In this document: positions 36,779 through 48,787 of the stretch, one piece after another
Layout of the letters: each line of letters opens with the position of its first letter
Numbering within the stretch: position 1 is the first letter of the stretch
Origin: Sepiola atlantica
Taxonomy: Eukaryota; Mollusca; Cephalopoda; Sepiida; Sepiolidae
Direction of reading: 5' to 3'
NCBI GenBank assembly: GCA_963556195.1
Contig: OY744519.1
Location: forward strand, 34,380,301 to 34,444,300
DNA: 64,000 nucleotides
Made by a program: the position numbers and the translations under genes
The notes under the pieces: generated by a model
The model's input: the letters and a program-made list of their open reading frames with translations, nothing else
Told to the model about the DNA's origin: nothing
Database searches by the model: none

Positions 36779-36782
<4 letters not shown>

Positions 36783-36853
<71 letters not shown>
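36783..36853. repeat. (TA)n array
   Basis: Abuts the 330-bp-repeat monomer. Confidence 0.95.
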
Positions 36854-36854
<1 letters not shown>

Positions 36855-36860
<6 letters not shown>

Positions 36861-37262
36861 TTATTACTTACAGCGTTTCAAGCTTATTGATTTAATCAGT
36901 GTAGAAAGTGATAACTTCTTACAGTCGGAAGGCGCGAACCTAGTTCACAGAGTCATCCAATACTCTGTAAGCCGTCGCTCTATCCTAACAGTCCCCTGGA
37001 ACTATAACGTGATTATAGGAAATTAAGATATATATGTGCCTAGAAGCGGGCAACAGACATAAGACTTATTGAGAGTGTTCAACGAACGCATTCGAACTGT
37101 TGCTTTAAAGCTAAGTAACAGTCTATTTTTTACATCCTCAAGAGTGCTCGACTTTAATTTCATAACGGGGCTTCATAAAAACATTTATAAATAAATATTA
37201 AATTATTCCTTACCTACAAACGCTAGAGTATCAAGCTTGCTGCTTTCATCAGTGTAAGAAAT
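36855..37262 (-). repeat. Isolated monomer of the 330-bp repeat with a fuller tRNA-like head
   Basis: Read on minus, it runs from CTGATGAAAGCAGCAAGCTT through GAACACTCTCAATAAG and CCCGCTTCTAGGCACATATA. A tRNA-like stretch follows: TTAGGATAGAGCGACGGCTT, ACAGAGTATTGGATGACTCTGT (7-bp anticodon-like stem ACAGAGT/ACTCTGT), then ACTAGGTTCGCGCC. The array units lack ~25 bp of this, including the stem. A TA array abuts it at 36783-36853. Confidence 0.75.
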
Positions 37263-37601
37263 GACATACTACTATTATTATGATTATTTATATTACCAAT
37301 GTTACGATTATTATTTTCATCTTGACTATTGGTCAAACTAACATAATTTTATGTACATGTATTTGTTTTTTTCCTGTAAAATTTAGAAATGTCTTGTGAA
37401 ATAATAATAAGATGTTGATGTTTTCGCTCAACTTCTTTTTGTGACCTTTGCATAAACCGCCGAAGGAAACACATATTGGAATTCATGTATTAAAAAAAAT
37501 AAGAAAATAAAGATAATTCCTAAGCGTCTCGGAAACGATCGTACGCCATACCATCGTTGATCTTGAATTCTTGGAACTGTAATAAATAATGTTTTAAATT
37601 T

Positions 37602-37719
<118 letters not shown>

Positions 37720-38324
37720 TTCATAATAAGAAATCACTGATCATTTTCGTATCTGCGTTAATGTTTCTTCAGTTCTAAATATCTTTTTCTTGCGTTTTAC
37801 CTTCTTATTTCTATTCTTTCTTTGTTTTTCTGTTTATTGATGTATTAGTTTCTTCCACTCTTTATTTTTTCCCTCCTTCCTTCCTTCTTTCCTTCCTTCC
37901 TTCCTTCCCTCCTTCCGGATAAAACTTCCCTGGTTATTTGCCTACCAATATCTTCCTTTTGCCATTTCTTCGTTCCTTTATTCCTTAATGATTTTTCTTG
38001 ATTCTTTTCGCCATTTCCGTTTTTTCGTTTCTTTATTCTCCTCTTCCTCTTTTCTGTGGCGGCGGAAGTTTACCCTTTGAGGCACAAAATGAAAGTGCTC
38101 AAAATCATTTGTGCGCATATGTCTCCACGCATACTTCCGACTGAATTAACAAAAACAGATAAATATATTTTGAGCCAATCGGAGGCGTCCGTGTGAAGTT
38201 CTCGAATTTTCGTCTGGGATCGAGCCAAAATTCAGATCAGAGCTAACATCTATATCACGCTCAGCTTCCCTCGCCCTCTGGCGGGCTAGGGAGAGTTAAA
38301 TTCAATTCTCAACTCACGCACACA

Positions 38325-38540
38325 GTCATGTGCATATGCACTATGATATGAAAAGAAACTGGAACCTCAAAGAGATCTCCATCATTCCAGTTATCATAGG
38401 AGCCACTGGACTCATGAAGAAGAACTTGAAAAAGTATTTGGCAAGTATACCTGGTGAACCAAGTGCAAGAGAAATCCAAACAACTGCACTCAAGGGTACA
38501 GCCAGAATCCTGACAAGAGCTCTCGGTTGTCTGTAAATAA
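38325..38540 (+). pseudogene. LINE reverse-transcriptase C-terminal fragment, second family
   Basis: The open frame reads NWNLKEISIIPVIIGATGLM, KKNLKKYLASIPGEPSARE and LKGTARILTRALGCL, then stop. The signature (V/I)IPVVIGAxGxxxKxLxxYLxxIPG...LxGTARILRxxL closes many animal LINE ORFs (I recall it from predicted RT proteins). The frame on the opposite strand is a shadow. Confidence 0.6.
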
Positions 38541-38679
38541 CGGGTGATCGTATGGCATTTGGAAGAATGCCCCATCCCCAGCAAATGAAAGAAAATGGAA
38601 AGAAAAACAAAAAGGCGTCACTCACAGAATGCTTTCAAACTGTCGCATGAAGATTCACGCTGACCGAAAATGAATGTAT

Positions 38680-39505
38680 TTCATTTATCCTTCGTTCCTT
38701 TTATTCTTTAGTTATTTTCTGGATTCTTTCATTTTGCTTTCTTTTTCCTTTTTTATTTTCTTTCTTCCCTCCTTTTTATTGATCTTTTTTTTTATTTCTT
38801 CTGTCTCTTTTCTTTCCATCTGCCTTTTTCTCTTTACTTCTTTCCTTTTTGTCTTTCTTTTATTCTTTCTTTTTTCCATGCATGGTTCTTTAATTACTTA
38901 CTTCTGGTCTTTCTTTCTTTTCCCTTTCTTTTTCTTTTTCTTTTTCTCTCTCTCTTTCTTTCTTTTACTTTCTTTCTTTTTCCTTTTCTACTGATGTTTT
39001 TTTCATTTTCCTTTTTTCTTTATTTTGTTTAATTTTTCTTCTTTCCTTTTTTCTTTTTTCTTTTATTTCTTCATTATTTCATTGCTTAATGTCTTATTTT
39101 TTGTTGATCTTTCTTTTCTTCTTTCTTGTTTTTCATTCCTTCTCTTATTTTTCTTTCCCCTTTTTATATATTCATTTTAACTCCCTTCCTCTCTTTCTTA
39201 CTTTCTAATAAGCTTTCTTTTTTTTCTTTCTGTTTTCTTTCTTTTCTTTCTAATTGTTATTTCTGTATTTTCTTTTTCTATCTTTTTTCCTTCTTTCTTT
39301 ATTTCTTTATTAATTATTTTCTTTCTCTCTTTTTTTGCCTTCTTTTCTTTTTTCTTTATTCCTTTCTATTAATATTTGTTTCGTTTCTTTCTTCCTTCTC
39401 GTTTTTTTTACCTTTCTTCTTTTGATCTTACTTTCATTTCTTTCCCCCTTCTTTCTTACTATTCATATTTCTTTCTTTCATTTCGCTTTTTTTCTTCAGT
39501 GAGTG
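38680..39505 (+). repeat. ~825-bp polypyrimidine tract
   Basis: Almost entirely T and C on the plus strand (TTTCTTTC, TTCCTTTT motifs), with only scattered purines. The open frames in it (SFFFFLLSFF-type) are composition artefacts. Confidence 0.9.
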
Positions 39506-39542
39506 CTAAAACGTTTTTTTTACTACGACCCGAAGTTTGTAT

Positions 39543-39632
39543 TTCTTCTTCTTCTTCTTCTTCTTCTTCTTCTTCTTCTTCTTCTTCTTCTTCTTCTTCT
39601 TCTTCTTCTTCTTCTTCTTCTTCTTCTTCTTC
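39543..39632 (+). repeat. (TTC)30 trinucleotide array
   Basis: Uninterrupted TTC/GAA repeat, 90 bp, following the polypyrimidine tract. Confidence 0.95.
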
Positions 39633-40089
39633 AAAACGACAAACAAGACAAATCCCATCCTTTATCGTTTATAGTTTTTCCTTTCATCAGTTTTTGAAAT
39701 TATTTTTTTGCGTCTTCCAATATTTGTTTCCATACGTTCATTTCAGTTTTTTAATTCCTCACATTTTGTATATAAAAAATAAACGTCTTTCATTTCCCGA
39801 TTTAAAAAAAAATCAATGAAAACTTTGGAAACACTTTTCATTGAATTTAAACTTTTTTCACCATTTTTGTTCAGTTTGTTTTTGTGATATCTTTCTTTAC
39901 CAGGGATTCAATATCGATAATTCTATTTGACTTTTTCCTGCGATGGCGCCAAAATAAATATTCGTTCAGTCAGAGCCAATGACAATGAGATCTTTTTTTC
40001 TTTGAAGATTGATGAGTTGGACGTAAAGTCAAAGAGAATTTAATCTACTGACAACTGAACGACCTTGCATATCCCTAAGAGGCGTGATC

Positions 40090-41250
40090 CGTCGGTCAGT
40101 TTTTTAGTTTGAAATAGCATTTTCATCGATAAACGTTTACATTGAACGGGATTATTTTATATGCGTTCAAGAATCTGTACCTGGTAAAAGTACAAAATAG
40201 TTAAAACTCGAGAATTTATAAACGACAACAAAGAAACAACCGCACATAATTTATATGAAACGAATTAAGAACAAAATTCTCTAAACAACGCGCCCAGTTT
40301 TAACGTGTGTAAGATGCTTTTTATGTCATATTTTTTTCACAGATATCTGTCTTCTGGACAACGAAAGCTTCCCGCCATTAACTGCATCCTAATTTGCCAA
40401 GAGACAGATTTTATACTAAAAAAGTATGAAACAAAAACACCTTACAAATAGTTTCTACACGTTAAAACTAGACTGGTTCGGTAGAGAATTTCATTCTAAT
40501 GCGTTTTATATAATGTTTTGTTTGTTGTTGTTTACAAGTAACTATTCTGTACTTTTATCGGATACTCTGACCCGTACGGCAGTCTTTCACGCTTAAGTTT
40601 TAAATAGCATTTTCATTGTTCTGTCATGCTTAATCTGAAATGTCATTTATGTGTGTATGTCATGCTGAAGTTAAAAAAGCATTTTCGTTGGACTTCCATT
40701 CTTCAGTCTTTTTTAAATAGCATTTTCGTTTGTTTGTTATGCTTCAGGTTGAAATAGCATTTTCATTGGTCTGTCATGCATAAGTTTAAATTACAATTTT
40801 GACCGTGCGTCACGCTTTAGTTTAAAATAGCATTTTCTTTGCTCTATCACGTTTAAATTAAAAATAGCACTATCATTGTTTTCTTATGCTTCGTCCGAAA
40901 TATCATTTTGTTCGGCTGTCATAATAAAGTTTGAAATAGGATTTTCGTTGGTCTATCATGCTTAAGTTTAAAATAGCATTTTTATTAGTATACCATACTT
41001 AAGTTTGAAATACCATGTAATTTGTTTATCATGCTTAAGTTTGAATATTTATCGGTCTGTCACGCTTAAATGTGAAATAGTATTTTCATTGTCTTGTCAC
41101 GGTTAATCCGAAATATCATTTCTATTGGTCTGTAATGCTAAAGTATTTTTGTTAGTGTGCTACGTTTCAGTTTGAAATAGCATTGTCTGTCATACTAAAG
41201 ATTGACAAAGCATTTTCGTTGGTCTGCCCAGCTTGAGTTTAAATTCCTTT
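40090..41250 (-). repeat. Diverged satellite array, inverse orientation
   Basis: TAGTTTGAAATAGCATTTTC, GGTCTGTCATGCTTAAGTTT recurs with irregular 35-45 bp spacing. It is the reverse complement of the 8247 array. A plain gap lies at 40130-40560. Confidence 0.8.
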
Positions 41251-41899
41251 CCTTAATTAGCAGGTTGAATGGTCGAAATTTAATAGCATAAGTACTGGCT
41301 TTCTGTTTGAACAAACCTTAAGAGTAAGTATTATTATCGATCTGTGTTTTCATGATGTCCGAATGGTATAAACATTTTGTAGGCTAAAACTTAAAGAACT
41401 CCTGTTTGGAAATTCTGATCGTATCCTGTCAATTGGATATTTGGTTCCTTTTAATGAAAAGAATATAGAAGATGAAAACAATAAAAAGAAAAACAACAAA
41501 CACACTGACTCATTAAGTATGTACTTAGTATAAGTTTTTAGTCACTTCCAAAATTAAAAATAATTGAAGATGGGTTTTCCTCTCACTATTTTCAGGTGCA
41601 AGTAGAACTATAAAGAAAAGGGCATTTGGATAAAATACAAACTTTGAACTAAACAATAGAGAGAAATAATTAAGGACCTTTTCATTTTTTATTTTCTTTC
41701 CCTTTTTGTTTAAAAAGGAAGAAAGATTTAGTAACGATAATGAAATAAAATTAAAAACTCATTGTTTTTAAGTCCTGCCACAGGTTGGGACATTAAATTG
41801 AATTTACATAGCTGGAAGTTAAAGACAATGGAAACACAGTTGGCTACAACACAGAACTGAACTTTCCTTTCTCTCTCTCTCTGTACCAAGAACATTTTT

Positions 41900-42215
41900 C
41901 TTCACCCCTCTCTCTCTCTCTCTGTACCAAGAACCAAACGGAACTTCCACGAACAAAGTTACATAAAACATGCCATCTGTGGAACACAATAGCACGAGGC
42001 TGCTTTCAAACCAACTACAACATGGTCATCTTCAAGTCTAATGTAAGCAACTACTTGTTGAGCCGTCCTCTTGGATAATATATTTCTCTTAAGTAATATT
42101 TTGCTCTCCAACCCATTAGATTCCTATCCCCTTATGGTAACGTTCTATCGTCCAACTGAACATTTCCTTAACTCTTATCTTCGAGTGGGTCCCGAGCATT
42201 GATAAGTCGTAACTC
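41900..42215 (+). pseudogene. LINE 3' terminal fragment
   Basis: HKTCHLWNTIARGCFQTNYN, MVIFKSNVSNYLLSRPLG is a LINE C-terminus (SLWNxLPxxxF...FKxNVxxYL). The downstream DNA to GAGCATTGATAAGTCG matches the fragment at 27655-28135. A CT run with the block TGTACCAAGAAC is duplicated just upstream (41868-41935). Confidence 0.6.
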
Positions 42216-43489
42216 ATTAGTAAAAAAAGTAAGATGAAAAAAAAAAAAATAAAACAGAAAAAAAAAGCACGAAAGGGGTATATGAATATGTTGAATATTT
42301 CGCTTCATTTAAACAAATGTTCGCGACATTTTAAAGTTTCAAACTAAACGCCGAGCATTATTCATCAATAAAACTACTATCTGGTGATGTTAAAATTACA
42401 CATCAGACCTGTATCAAAATAAATAACAGAAGTCGATTTAAATAAGTTGTCATATAAGGAAGATATTGGAAATTATAATTTTACATAGAAAAACTACATG
42501 TTCGATCCATGAATATAAAATATGTATTGGACAATGGAGAAATAAAATAAAAGGTTCATGGAGAAACTATCATATTTTGTATATTGTATCAAGGGCGAAT
42601 AGAATGGTTTCTGGCTGGTTATAAATATCATTTCAGGGGAGCCAAACGGTGCTTCAAATCCATACGTAACTACAACTCTGTGGATCTTGTTTGTTGTTTT
42701 TTTGTTTGTTATCTTTTTGCTTGCCTCCGTGCATATCGGATGGCGTCACAAAGGGATGACGTCATAAAAGAATTATGTCATAAATTATGACGTCATGAAT
42801 TAAAACAGGTGGGGAATAATCGTGCACAGTGGATGATGTCACAAAATGAAAACGGCATTAACCGAACAAGAAAGAGGGAGAGAGAGAGAGAGAGAGAGAG
42901 AGGAGAGGAGGGGGGAGAGAGAGATTGAGAGATAGATCTTTTATGACGTTTTATCTAGACGAACCGTGACTTGAATGGTCACGGGTTGTGTACTAGATGA
43001 ACACCCAAGCCCGCTGGGGGTCTAGTATAGATATACAGCTCTAATATGACCTCATATAGAGTAATGCACTCAAGCCTCAGCTTCAGTATCTAGGTATAAT
43101 AATTTGGAATGCAATACTGAGATGTGAATGCATGCAAAGAAAATTGACAAAAGTAATAAAAAAGGGTCAAAGTTATGGCGTGAAATTGATTTTTTTTTTA
43201 GGATTAGCTACTTGATTAGATGGAAGGGTGATTTAATTTAAACTTTCAAAATAATTAATGCCATTTAAAAAAAAAACATTTCTAAATAATCCTTTTCGAC
43301 ATGGAAAGTTATTGCCAAGGCAGATTTTAAAAACGTTTATTTGAATTATTTTGGTAATCTAGTCATACATTCTTGGACTAAGCTACCAGATCAAACAAAA
43401 AACAGTAATAATGTGGAATATTTGTACGATATTCGCATGCGACTAAATCAGTTACAGTTTACATACAAATAATTCTTGTTATAATAAAA
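42216..43489. other. No recognised gene
   Basis: Contains the CRE-like cluster and a GA-rich run (42870-42935). Confidence 0.5.
42744..42845. promoter_or_regulatory. Cluster of CRE-like TGACGTCA sites
   Basis: GATGACGTCATAA, TTATGTCATAA, TATGACGTCATGA and GATGATGTCACA lie within 100 bp. TGACGTCA is the CREB/ATF palindrome. No adjoining gene is visible, so function is unproven. Confidence 0.3.
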
Positions 43490-44125
43490 TGTTAATAGAG
43501 ATAATATATGTATGAGAACCGTATCAATGCATATTTTAGATTTTAATATTATTATGTTTTCCGATTAGATTTTGAGATAAAATTCTCTTGATGAAATAGG
43601 ACATTTAAAAAAAAATTCTGTGTCTTTTTCGAGAAGTAAATAACTTGCGGAATCTCGTGTAACTTTGGCATATAATCCTTTGGAATAATTCAGAATCTAT
43701 TCGTATTGGATATCCAGTCTAGCACGTGGTATCAAATCCGCATTTGAATCGTGATTTTTTACTCGTTTCATCCGTTATTCGAAGATTGTAAAAAAAAAAC
43801 CTCCAGCTAAGCACAGAAATAATAAAATATTATAGTTTGTTAGAAGCATTTAGTCAATTGATATTATGTTTAAAAGCCTTATCGATGCACATTCAAAAAT
43901 AAAATACAATAAAATAAAATATAATAACTTACATGTTAATATTTATTATATGTTTCGATAATATTTTCTAATTATATTTCTAGACAAATCTCCTTATCAT
44001 ATAGAATTAAGGACAGCGTCTTTTTTCTTCGCATCTATTTTTTACCGGGTACATGGTTTGGCATGCGGTGTCAAGTCAACGTTTGAAAATTGAATTTTCC
44101 CTGTTTTATACTGTCATATTTGAAA
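43490..44125 (+). repeat. Two diverged ~270-bp direct copies
   Basis: GAACCGTATCAATGCATATT ... ACGTGGTATCAAATCCGCAT then TTGAATCGTGATTTTTTACT (43515-43765) resembles AAGCCTTATCGATGCACATT ... ATGCGGTGTCAAGTCAACGT TTGAAAATTGAATTTTCCCT (43875-44105). Confidence 0.5.
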
Positions 44126-44145
44126 CTAGTGCGTATCTTGGTAAC

Positions 44146-45988
44146 AGGTTGTTATATATATCTTAATTTCTCTAAATTACGTGACAGTTCCCGTGGGCCG
44201 AGTGGATATGGCTAACTCTGTGTACCGGGTTCGCGCCTCCCGACCGTCTGAAATTGTTACTTCCCTGCACTGATGAGAGCAATAAGCTTGAAACGCTAGC
44301 GTTTGTATGTATAAATAATTTAATATTTATTCATAAATATTATACTAATCCACTTTAAGAAATTAAAGTTGAGCACTCTCGGGGAAGTTAAAAATAGACT
44401 GTCAAAAAGCTCTAATGCAAAGTCCCGAATACGTTCGTCGAACACTCTCGACTAGTCTTCTATCTGTGCCCGCTTCTAGGTACATATAGATCTTAATTTC
44501 CATAAATTAAATGACAGTTTCTATGGGCCAAGTAGATATGGCTGACCCTGTGTACCGGGTTCGCGCCTCCCGACCGTCTGAAATTGTTACTTCCCTGCAC
44601 TGATGAGAGCAATAAGCTTGACACGCTAGCGTCTGTAGGTATAAATAATTTAATATTTATTCATAAATATTATACTAAGCCTCTTTAAGAAATTAAAGTT
44701 GAGCACTCTCGGGGAAGTTAAAAATAGACTGTCAAAAAGCTCTAATGCAAAGTTCCGAATACGTTCGTCGAACACTCTCGACTAGTCTTCTATCTGTGCC
44801 CGCTTCTAGGTACATATAGATCTTTATTTTCCTAAATTACGTGACAGTTTCCGTGGGCCGAGTGGATATGGCTAACTCTGTGTACCGGGTTCCCGCCTCC
44901 CGACCGTCTGAAATTGTTACTTCCCTGCACTGATGAGAGCAATAAGCTTGAAACGCTAGCGTCTGTAGGTATAAATAATTTAATATTTATTCATAAATAT
45001 TATACTAATCCACTTTAAGAAATTAAAGTTGAGCACTCTCGGGGAAGTTAAAAATAGACTGTCAAAAAGCTCTAATGCAAAGTCCCGAATACGTTCGTCG
45101 AACACTCTCGACTAGTCTTCTATCTGTGCCCGCTTCTAGGTACATATAGATCTTAATTTCCCTAAATTACGTGACAGTTTCTATGGGCCAAGTAGATATG
45201 GCTGACCCTGTGTACCGGGTTCGCGCCTCCCGACCGTCTGAAATTGTTATTTCCTTGCACTGATGAGAGCAATAAGCTTGAAACGCTAACGTCTGTAGGT
45301 ATAAATAATTTAATATTTATTCATAAATATTATACTAAGCCTCTTTAAGAAATTAAAGTTGAGCACTCTCGGGGAAGTTAAAAATAGACTGTCAAAAAGC
45401 TCTAATGCAAAGTTCCGAATACGTTCGTCGAACACTCTCGACTAGTCTTCTATCTGTGCCCGCTTCTAGGTACATATATATCTTAATTTCCCTAAATTAC
45501 GTGACAGTTTCCGTGGGCCGAGTAGATATGGCTGACCCTGTGTACCGGGTTCGCGCCTCCCGACCGTCTGAAATTGTTACTTCCCTGCACTGATGAGAGC
45601 AATAAGCTTGAAACGCTAGCGTCTGTAGGTATAAATAATTTAATATTTATTCATAAATATTATACTAAGCCTCTTTAAGAAATTAAAGTTGAGCACTCTC
45701 GGGGAAGTTAAAAATAGACTGTCAAAAAGCTCTAATGCAAAGTTCCGAATACGTTCGTCGAACACTCTCGACTAGTCTTCTATCTGTGCCCGCTTCTAGG
45801 TACATATAGATCTTAATTTTCCTAAATTACGTGACAGTTTCCGTGGGCCGAGTGGATATGGCTGACCCTGTGTACCGGGTTCGCGCCTCCCGACCGTCTG
45901 AAATTGTTACTTCCCTGCACTGATGAGAGCAATAAGCTTGAAACGCTAGCGTCTGAAGGCATAAATAATTTAATATTTATTCATAATT

Positions 45989-45990
<2 letters not shown>
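44146..45990 (+). repeat. 330-bp tandem array, 5.5 units, with a tRNA-like module
   Basis: Unit starts at 44161, 44491, 44821, 45151, 45481 and 45811 are spaced exactly 330 bp, and the last unit is partial. Each unit has GTGGGCCGAGTGGATATGGC (A-box-like) and CCGGGTTCGCGCCTCCCGAC (B-box-like) ~35 bp apart. An AT-rich spacer follows with ATTTATTCATAAATATTATA and GTCGAACACTCTCGACTAG. Units alternate two variants (TCCACTTTAAG/AGTCCCG versus GCCTCTTTAAG/AGTTCCG). The array stops inside an ATT/TA microsatellite. A related monomer is at 36855-37262. Confidence 0.95.

Positions 45991-46062
<72 letters not shown>
45987..46062. repeat. (ATT)n(TA)n array
   Basis: Terminates the 330-bp tandem array. Confidence 0.95.
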
Positions 46063-46067
<5 letters not shown>

Positions 46068-46326
46068 TATAAAAAAATGAAAACAAAAATAATGTGATAA
46101 TTTTTTTAATTTATTAAATGAATAACATAATTTATTTTAAAGGTTGATACTTTCGAGAAATATGTCATTTTCAAAGCAGGACTTCACTTTCTTCTCTTCT
46201 TTCTTCATTTTACTGGAGACGGAAAAGTATACGCCAGGTTTCGTTGACAAAAGTTTTAAAAGTAAATCCTGTGGTGATCTATATCGCGTGGTTGGCACTT
46301 TTGTTTGGAATAAAAGAAGTTAGTTA

Positions 46327-46408
<82 letters not shown>

Positions 46409-46999
46409 TTCCTATAAAAAAATCTCGACGCAGTCTCCTTAAAGCAGCACTCATCACAAACTCCAACACCATCAAACAACGTAATGGTTTCTATAATTTA
46501 TCTCCGTTAATCAGCAAACTCATCATGGTGAAACAAAAGAGCCTGGATAACCATCCAATACCACACGTTCTATTAATAAGTATACACAAATTAACTAAAG
46601 AATCGGAATAAATAAAGACACTCACACATAAATGAATAAACTAGTTAGATATCGTTTTCATCTATCTCTCACACTTATATATACATATTGCATATGCATA
46701 CACTTTTTATGCTCATAATTATGTTAATGATGTTTGGTTAATTAATAATTAACTAATTATGAAATAAATTGGAATAAAAAATACATTCACACATAAATTA
46801 ATAAAATAATGAATATTATTTCCTTTCTCTTTTTTTTACATATATTCACATATTGCATATCCATACACTTATATAATCATGAATATTTTAATAATTATTG
46901 ATTCATTAATAATACACAAATAATGAATTAAATAAATATAAATAAATACATTCACACATAAATAAATAAACTAGTGATATTTTTTCCAACTATCTTTTA
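46063..46999. other. No recognised gene
   Basis: A ~165-bp AT-rich direct repeat is suggested: ATTCACACATAAATTAATAA ... CATATTGCATATCCATACAC near 46785-46870 resembles 46620-46705. Confidence 0.5.
46329..46402. repeat. (TA)n array
   Basis: In unassigned DNA. Confidence 0.95.
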
Positions 47000-47751
47000 C
47001 ACATATTTCCGCATATACGTTAACTCTAAGAATAACATTTTCTAGGGTAGCCCCCCCCCCTGAGTTCTGTCTCCAAAGGCCATTGCACTCTGTGAAGTGC
47101 ACAGCCTGGGTCGCCATATACAAGCATGGCGTCATTGGGCCACTCTGGTTCGAGGACGACAACGAGTAGTCTGTGATAATAAACACTGAATGGTATGTCA
47201 AAGTGCTTGGCAAGTTCTGGACAGCATTTGGTCGACAGAGAGGGGCCCAGGTCCCTCCAGTGGTTCCAGTAAGATGGTGCCACCCCCACACCTCAAACGA
47301 ATCATTGGCATGGCTACGACAGTATTTCCCTCACCGATTGACCAGCCGCAGGTGTGATCCGGAGTGGTCGTCGCATTCACCGGACGTTAACCCCCCAGAT
47401 TTTTATCTGTAGGAATACCTTAAATACAGGGTGTATGACAACAAACCTCAGATCATCGCTGACCTAAAGGCAGCAATCGCAGCAGCCATAAGAGCGATCC
47501 CGAGGGAGAAATGCAGGAGGATCACCGAGAACATTGCCCGCCGGATCCAAGTGTGCCTGCAGCACCGGGGAGCTCATGTTGAGCACATTTTTAAGCGCCA
47601 GTGATACAAAGAGTTTTTGAAGTACAGACATAAAATATTGGGGATGTCTGCCACATAGGCCTGGCCTAATATGGCTGAAGTTTTGTGTTGATCTAAATAA
47701 AATTCCGCAAGTTATTCGACTTTTGGTGATGACCGTTTTTTTGTGTCACCC

Positions 47752-47755
<4 letters not shown>
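47000..47755 (+). pseudogene. Tc1-like transposase C-terminal two thirds with 3' element end
   Basis: Readable blocks: GVIGPLWFEDDN (47125-47160), an in-frame stop, then SVIINTEWYVKVLGKFWTAF, HTSNESLAWLRQYFP, and SHSPDVNPPDFYL followed by a stop where family members have WGYL. The C-terminus is EYLKYRVYDNKPQIIADLKA, AIRAIPREKCRRI and ARRIQVCLQHRGAHVEHIF, ending with a natural stop near 47603. The element seems to end at GTGTCACCCGGTATA (47743-47757), directly abutting a TA array. The N-terminal DNA-binding part is absent. The poly-C run at 47049 disrupts the upstream frame. Confidence 0.75.

Positions 47756-47827
<72 letters not shown>
47755..47827. repeat. (TA)n array
   Basis: Directly follows the Tc1-like terminus. 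Confidence 0.95.
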
Positions 47828-47830
<3 letters not shown>

Positions 47831-48756
47831 TGTCGCTCCTCGAAAAAGAGCACTATAATGGTTGTATTAATACAGCATGACGTCACTTTATGTATCGTGC
47901 CTTCCCTTAATAGAAGTAGAATGCCTCGACGTCAAGCCGCCGTTAAAGTGTTAAAATTATCATAGTTTATTCGCTGTTTACAATTGGCCTAGCGGTCAGC
48001 GACGTCGGATTGGAGTTGAAAAATACTTGTAGTTCGATAGATAATTCCTTCTCTTGCTTTCTCTGGCAACTGGAAAAATGTCGTTGACGAATTACTACAT
48101 AATAACATAAAAAACACTAAATGTCGACTATCTGACACATTCTGTTCCTGTTGATTTTCAAAAGAATATATATAAAACAACATGTGCCTACATTTTGTCC
48201 GAGGCAATGTCAAGAAAAGATATATCAGCTTTGTGAGTGTATCTTGTGTAGTTTTTGATATTTAGTTAGATACACACACATACAACTTTCTTTTATATAA
48301 TAGATGCCCTTTGTTATCTATTATGCTTAGGAGTTTGTCGGAAGAATACCTTCTTAGGTAAGATCACGTTCTTTTCGTTTTGATGTAAAATTGGTATTTT
48401 CATCTTGATTAAATAAAGCCCCCCCCCCCCTAGTCATTTTCTCCTGCCCCTCCTCCTTCTTCTTGGTTAAATTACATCACCGTAAGCCAATGCGCTTCGA
48501 CAGTTTGTTTCAGAAACCATTAGTTTTGCATGTTTGGAGTTGACGTCTTTTTATGTTTGGCATTTAACAAGTTCAAGTCATCGGTGAGTTAATTTCTATC
48601 TTTCCCCTCTGTCGTCTATGTTGGCAAGGATCGGGGGGGGGGGGTTAGCTAAAATTGTTTTTCTGGCATCGTTCCAACATCGAACCAAAAAGAACAATTC
48701 TACATTAAGAATAAAATATTAAACTTTGGGTTTACAATAACAAGCTATTCATAAGA
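47828..48756. other. No recognised gene
   Basis: Includes C10 (48420) and G10 (48633) homopolymers. Confidence 0.5.
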
Positions 48757-48787
48757 TGCGTCCGTTCAGTATGCGCTTTTAGCGACA

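Noticed and set aside
38309..38625. Minus-strand frames with a hydrophobic stretch that could pass for a membrane exon
   Set aside because: They are antisense shadows of a recognisable LINE C-terminus on the plus strand.
38674..39425. Phe/Ser/Leu-rich membrane-like frames
   Set aside because: Composition artefact of the polypyrimidine tract.
46971..47291. Minus-strand 106-codon frame
   Set aside because: Antisense shadow of the Tc1-like transposase pseudogene.
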